Assembly: GCA_001687465.1 (NCBI GenBank)
Contig: LVLI01000527.1
Location: 1-23,656, forward strand
Origin: Halocafeteria seosinensis
Taxonomy: Eukaryota; Sar; Bigyra; Bicosoecida
Direction of reading: 5' to 3'
DNA length: 23,656 nt
The translations under genes and the position numbers were made by a program. Positions 19,758 to 23,656 of the stretch are shown here, in pieces. Every line of letters begins with the position of its first letter. The stretch's first letter is position 1. Under the pieces are notes generated by a model. That model was not told where the DNA came from. It saw only the letters and a program-made list of their open reading frames with translations, and did no database searches.

Positions 19758-20560
19758 TGCCTTTGCGTATGGATACCAGTGACTCAATGACTGGTTGCCT
19801 TTCTTTATATTTGTTCGTTTATAACAACAAAGTCATTTAACAAGCCAGCGATATCAATACTACATTGCCAGAACTTACACGTACTTGCTAGACTCCTGAT
19901 CGTGAAGTTGAAGTGGTGGCGAGTGCCATGCACAGTGCATGATGCACTGTGTGACATGACGTACATTGTACCGCAATTTGTACGGTACAACAAGTTTGCC
20001 ATGCCATCTGCATGGTACAGCATTGCTTGGCGCAGTAAAAAAATAAATTGTAATTGAATAGACCAAACGGGGAGTCAGCAGGACGCGCAGTCTTAAGATA
20101 TCAGCTAACAGCATACAACGACGGCGGATCAGTCTTGGTAATATTCGAAACAACTTTTCAAAAGCTTGTTTGACAGTTCTGGTACTTTTACTCTTTAGAG
20201 GAAATCCCAAGCAAATCGAGAGTAAATATCAACGAGCTAAAAGCCACCAACTGGATCTTCGGCAGCTGCTGCTTCGACTGTAAATCGGCTGATTGTACCA
20301 GGTCTTTAAGAACCCACCGTGCGTCAGATAGCTACACACATTCTCCATCATCACACCTAGCCTGCTCCGGGCTGGAGCGATGGTCGCAGAACTTCCGAGG
20401 GCTCAGTATCGCAATATGACACGGGGCAGATCAACCAGGAGTTGCAACGAGCCGGTCTACAAGCGCGTCTTTAGGGACAGTTTCGTCCTCCCAGACCTGG
20501 CATAGGTGTATTCTCTCTTATCATCAGTTGGTCGCTAATTGGCAGAGTATGAAGCCTGTG
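19758..20560. other. Intergenic upstream of RPC2, with a cluster of small hairpins
   Basis: About 800 bp with no supported gene. It should include the RPC2 promoter. Three perfect short inverted repeats lie in series: CACAGTGCAT/ATGCACTGTG at 19931-19951 (1-nt loop), TTGTACCG/CGGTACAA at 19966-19990, and CCATGC/GCATGG at 19999-20015. The remainder (20016-20560) has only short ORFs. Confidence 0.6.
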
Positions 20561-20681
20561 AATGTGCCCAGAGAGGCAAACGACCGACTCAATTTGGGTA
20601 TTCAGGCGACCCTCAAACGACCGACACAATTTGGGTATTCAAGCGACCCTCAAATTGGCGTCTCAAAGTGGTTATTCAGAC

Positions 20682-21131
20682 GACCATCCTACCAATGACA
20701 CTTATGACACTTTTTCTGTCATAGACCTTTTATCGCTATACGACCTCATTATCCGGGGATATAGCGCGTTGTTAATAATCGTATGACAGAAATGACAAAA
20801 ATTTTTAGAGGTCGCCAATTGATCATCAGTCAAGGGTCTCGGCACTCTCATTAAGTCGCTGAGCCACAACGTCCATGGCATCACCTTGACCATCCTACCA
20901 ATGACACTTATGACACTTTTTCTGTTGTGCATGACAGAATGAAAATCGTAATTCCATTTCTGTCATAGACCTTTTATCGCTATACGACCTCATTATCCGG
21001 GGATATAGCGCGTTGTTAATAATCGTATGACAGAAATGACAAAAATTTTTAGAGGTCGCCAATTGATCATCAGTCAAGGGTCTCGGCACTCTCATTAAGT
21101 CGCTGAGCCACAACGTCCATGGCATCGCCTT
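20682..21131. repeat. 206-bp tandem duplication, second copy with 38-bp insertion
   Basis: The copies 20682-20887 and 20888-21131 are nearly identical from GACCATCCTACCAATGACAC to CATGGCATC-CCTT. The second carries an added 38 bp after TTTTTCTGT (about 20925-20962), and this insert again ends in TTTCTGT, so it may have arisen by slippage or by loss from the first copy. Each copy contains TTCTGTCAT and the inverted ATGACAGAA about 60 bp apart. Short ORFs in each copy are identical by duplication and not evidence of a gene. Confidence 0.92.
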
Positions 21132-21563
21132 GAACGGGATATGGGGACCTTGTGCTCCCTTAGTACACGCTGAAAGATTCTACAGATTGCGTGAAGAGTC
21201 GCAGATCCCTCAGTGCACGCTGAGCTAGTTCGTCCACACTATGCCCGCAGCAGCCGCTACTTCGCACGTAAGCACAGCAGTCTCGGTGAAGCCAAGCAAA
21301 GCCCTCGCGCTTGGGGTAAACGTAAAACCATTCCGCGGAGCTGCAAAAACGCAACATGAGGCCTTGACTGACGTGCACTTCAGAATCGCAGTAAGGGAAG
21401 TAGAAGTGTCCTCTGCTCTGCCAGCTTTGACTGAAGTATGACCTACCATCTAGCTGTGACATGATAATACAATTTCAGCGTGTCCTTGTAGGAAGCAACC
21501 AGCGTTCCTAAGACCCAATCGACGGAGCTTGCACTGGACTCACACAGGATCCCTCCAGGGTCG

Positions 21564-21708
21564 CCCGAATACCCAAATTGAGTCGGTCGTTTGAGGTCGC
21601 CTGAATACCCAAATTGAGTCGGTCGTTTGAGGGTCGCCTGAATACCCAAATTGAGTCGGTCGTTTGAGGGTCGCCTGAATACTCATATTGAGTTGCCAAT
21701 TGAGGGGC
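21564..21708. repeat. 37-bp tandem array, right arm (four copies)
   Basis: Units begin with CCTGAATACCCAAATTGAG at 21600 and 21637, with variants at 21564 (36 bp, CCC start) and 21674 (diverged). The same unit in reverse orientation occurs at 20578-20685 (three diverged copies). Copies are contiguous, with no spacers. The middle two are identical, which points to recent slippage or gene conversion. Confidence 0.92.
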
Positions 21709-21756
21709 ACATTGCTTGCGGTACAATGTGGATGACCGAGCGAGGGGGTCCAGGTT

Positions 21757-21917
21757 ATTTAAAACCAAGAATTAAAAAAAACAAGCATTTAAAAACAAAA
21801 TTTAGAACAAGTATTTAAAAACAAAGCTTGGAACAAGTAAAACAAAAATATAATAATAAAACAAAAAAAATATAATAATAAAAACAAAGAAGTCAATTTT
21901 TTAAAAACCAAAATTGG
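21757..21917. repeat. A-rich low-complexity tract
   Basis: About 160 bp consist mainly of A-rich words (TTTAAAAACAAA, AAAATATAATAATAAAA). It starts just right of the composite element and precedes the RNase H fragment. It could be the poly(A)-like tail of another retroelement or simple-sequence expansion. It encodes nothing. Confidence 0.8.
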
Positions 21918-22239
21918 CTATTTTTACCGAATTCTGGGATTTTGTATCACCCACAATTGTTTCACGATTTCGTGGGTAATAAGTATGATCGTGAACTCAT
22001 CCCATTTGCTATCAACTACGCATCACCATGGGAAGCATTCGATACGTCGGTAATAGCACCATCACCCGTAGGGCAGTTCCAAAACATCGTTTCCCAGAAC
22101 ACGAAAGCACTAAGACTCTTGCTTGGCTTACTCCAGACTGCTGTGCTAAAGTGTCTGGTAGGGACCAACTGGGGACAATGTTGTTTGTGTATTTATTTTC
22201 TTTTATAGAGACCACTATTACCCACCTACTCCACCACTT

Positions 22240-22641
22240 GTGATTGTGTTTTATTCTTCCCAAGAACTATCGGACTTCTATGTCTACAATCCCCGACCAG
22301 CTATCTACGCTCTCGACACAGTTGAGGAGCTTACGGACTTTTCAGTCAACTTCACGATGCGCCTGACTATATATGGAGACTCTCTGAACGCAATTAATTG
22401 GGCGCAAGGAACGTTTGCCTGTAATTCCCCCCACCTGCAGCCCGTCCTTCAGAAAATAATTGAAACACTTGAGCGTTTGCGGGAGCAGCCACAGGTGAAG
22501 TCTATCTCGCTGCATCATGTTCCTTGCGAGGAAAACACGGAGGCTGACCGTCTAGCTAACGAGGCAATCGATCGGAAAGACACCATGTTTTGTAATGATT
22601 CTACAGGGGAATACTTCGTGGGGGATCCGGACTCCCTTTAA
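22240..22641 (+). pseudogene. Retroelement RNase H domain fragment
   Basis: The open frame encodes about 133 residues ending at TAA 22641. From about 22285 it matches the C-terminal two thirds of a type I RNase H: YALDTVEEL, the catalytic-Asp motif YGDSLNAINWAQG, HHVPCEENTEADRLANEAID with the final His and Asp. The first catalytic Asp strand and the usual Glu are missing, so the domain is truncated or decayed. RNase H follows the reverse transcriptase in several non-LTR elements and removes RNA from RNA-DNA hybrids. The preceding frame (about 21942-22208) reads protein-like but is not recognisable. The 3' tail after the stop is shared with the opposite element. Confidence 0.68.
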
Positions 22642-22875
22642 ACTCGTTAGGGGAGTATAACCACATGAATATACAATAATAATCCTCGACTGGCTCCATC
22701 GAAGTGGACGACCAGTTCGTGAGCCACATAAGCGACTTCCGAGGAAATTTCGCACTTGGACACTCCAAGCCCCCCATAGCGGACCGGGAGCCACATTCGG
22801 TGGCATGCCGCTATGGCCTCCCAATATTAAGTATTATTGTATATTCATGTGGTTATACTCCCCTAACGAGTTTAA
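22638..22875. repeat. 44-bp perfect inverted repeat with 150-bp spacer
   Basis: The left arm 22638-22681 and right arm 22832-22875 are exact reverse complements. Each arm is the 3' tail of an adjoining retroelement fragment (RNase H on plus, reverse transcriptase on minus) and ends in CAATAATA, a short AAT-type tail. I read the structure as two elements of the same family inserted tail to tail, with the spacer 22682-22831 between them. A small inverted-repeat element of 238 bp is the alternative. Confidence 0.88.
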
Positions 22876-23320
22876 TTGTGAGGACTCCAGCAGATCAAGA
22901 ACAATCTCGAAGATCGCGGAATCAAAGGCCCGAGTGGCTTGGATTCGGGACGAGGGGGGAACGGTGCGCAGGAGATGGTTAAAGGTGCGTGACACAGAGG
23001 CGGATAAGAGGAGGAAGCGAACCTGACGGGAGATTGGGGGCTTTCCTTTGAGAAGCAGCAGATTTCTGATCTCATGTACCTTTCGCAAGCATTCCTCGTC
23101 CTCCCATTCAACCGTCCCTACTGGCGAGCCAAGAACGACCACCCCTGAGGTCCTGATACGGATATCCGAAGGAATTCCTTCCAATGGAGTGCCAGGAGAG
23201 AGCAACAATTCGGTTTTTGGCCGGTTAATGCCGACGCGAGAACGCAGTTCTCGAAGTACCGAACGGACTTTAACGAACGCAGTATGACAAACCCACCCAC
23301 CCACCGGGAGTCTCGTTCGA
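22834..23320 (-). pseudogene. Non-LTR reverse transcriptase fragment
   Basis: A minus-strand frame (open from 23424, no ATG) contains a late reverse-transcriptase region: GINRPKTELLLSPG, IRTSGVVVLGSPVGTVEW (the K-x-E-L-L and L-G-x-P-x-G blocks that follow the YADD motif in non-LTR retroelements), then LLLSASVSRTFNHLLRTVP. The catalytic YADD block itself is not visible. The frame jumps after EIVLDLLESSQ directly into the shared 3' tail, which is translated as the last dozen residues, so the C-terminal part is deleted. This is a dead fragment. The family could be determined only by database comparison. Confidence 0.66.
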
Positions 23321-23336
23321 TTTCCGCAACTTAATT

Positions 23337-23656
23337 GAGCTGTAACGCAGTTTGGATGATGGAGCGAAATGGTAATATCAGCTGCATCAGCATCTGTTTG
23401 AAAGCATAAGCATCCGGGCTCCAAGCCCGGAGATCTTTGCGCCCGGATGGGTGTGGGAGGTGGGACAGTGTCCCTAGTGTATTTCTGACCGGACCGTCTT
23501 AAAGCTATAACGAAGATCGGATGATAGAGAGAAATGTTATCGGCTGCATCAGCGTCTAGGTGGTTGTTTGTTGACCGGGCTCCAAGCCCGGAGATCCGGG
23601 CGCTAAGCCCGTGGGATGGGAGTGGGTGGGAGTGGGAGTGGGAGGTGGGANAGTGC
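23337..23656. repeat. About 166-bp tandem repeat with GC-rich hairpin, running off the right edge
   Basis: Two diverged copies start at about 23338 and 23504 (GCT-TAACG...GGATGAT-GAG...GCTGCATCAGC-TCT). Each contains the hairpin CCGGGCT-CCA-AGCCCGG (23414-23430 and 23575-23591) and ends in a G-rich stretch (GGGAGTGGGAGGTGGGA). The second copy has an extra CGGGCGCTAAGCCCG palindrome and expanded GGGAGT words. The array may continue beyond the window. An unresolved base is at 23651. Confidence 0.75.

Larger units (their letters stand above)
20561..21714. mobile_element. Composite non-coding repeat element with inverted end arrays
   Basis: A ~1.15-kb block is bounded by the inverted 9-mer AATGTGCCC (20561-20569; its complement at 21706-21714). 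Inside each end lie tandem copies of a 37-bp unit, inverted relative to each other: about three degenerate copies at 20578-20685 and four at 21564-21708. The interior has a ~206-bp direct duplication (20682-20887 and 20888-21131, the second copy carrying 38 extra bp) and about 430 bp of non-repetitive sequence. No transposase ORF is present. The structure fits a non-autonomous DNA transposon with subterminal repeats, but no target-site duplication was seen, so both class and exact ends are uncertain. Confidence 0.6.

Noticed and set aside
19758-19787. Ten-residue N-terminal extension of RPC2
   Set aside because: It begins at TTG; the first ATG (19757) gives an N-terminus of the length seen in other RPC2 proteins.
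20702-21125. Twin 76-codon minus-strand ORFs as a duplicated gene
   Set aside because: They are identical because the DNA is duplicated; no motif is present and the frame has no conserved start.
20578-21708. 37-bp repeat arrays as a CRISPR array
   Set aside because: Copies are contiguous without spacers, occur in inverted orientation at two sites and lie in a eukaryotic chromosome.
23300-23424. N-terminal part of the RT frame as reverse transcriptase coding
   Set aside because: This part corresponds to the ~166-bp repeat, and no YADD or other catalytic block is visible, so I limited the RT fragment to about 23320.

Overview
This is a eukaryotic chromosome end. It opens with about 13 copies of the CCCTAA telomere repeat, so the telomere lies at the left edge. 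It carries spliced, widely spaced genes for general eukaryotic proteins (ARV1, MAF1, RNA polymerase III subunit RPC2). The introns I could place by protein homology are all GT-AG and fall in a narrow 60-71 nt size class, base composition is balanced, and intergenic DNA is littered with decayed transposons. A unicellular alga or other protist with compact introns fits; the MAF1 N-terminus reads plant/alga-like. I cannot name the species.

Layout. 1-78 telomere. 259-461: repeats and an apparent intron end. 462-2216 (+): a cysteine-rich multi-span membrane protein whose 5' exons seem to have been lost to the telomere. 2217-6878: gene-poor, with a hAT transposase remnant, a 47-bp tandem repeat, a degenerate ORF with one internal stop, and a long hairpin. 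6879-10455 (-): a two-exon, 1170-residue nuclear protein with an acidic Ser-rich N-terminus, a SANT-like stretch and a C-terminal PHD finger. 11027-12307 (-): ARV1, with a large internal insertion. 12715-13687 (-): MAF1, split into five small exons that no single long ORF reveals. 14345-14428 (-): tRNA-Leu(CAA) with a T-run terminator. 14641-16134 (+): a three-exon M20D amidohydrolase. 16261-19757 (-): RPC2, two exons. 20561-21714: a composite non-coding repeat element with inverted arrays of a 37-bp unit. 21757-23656: an A-rich tract, an RNase H fragment and a reverse transcriptase fragment in tail-to-tail orientation sharing a 44-bp 3' tail, then a ~166-bp repeat running off the right edge.

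Functionally, three parts of the RNA polymerase III system lie within about 7 kb: its repressor MAF1, a tRNA template and the second-largest catalytic subunit. ARV1 acts in ER sterol and GPI lipid handling and the M20D enzyme hydrolyses amide conjugates; neither has an obvious link to the others. The remaining sequence is mainly transposon and repeat debris, typical of a subtelomere.
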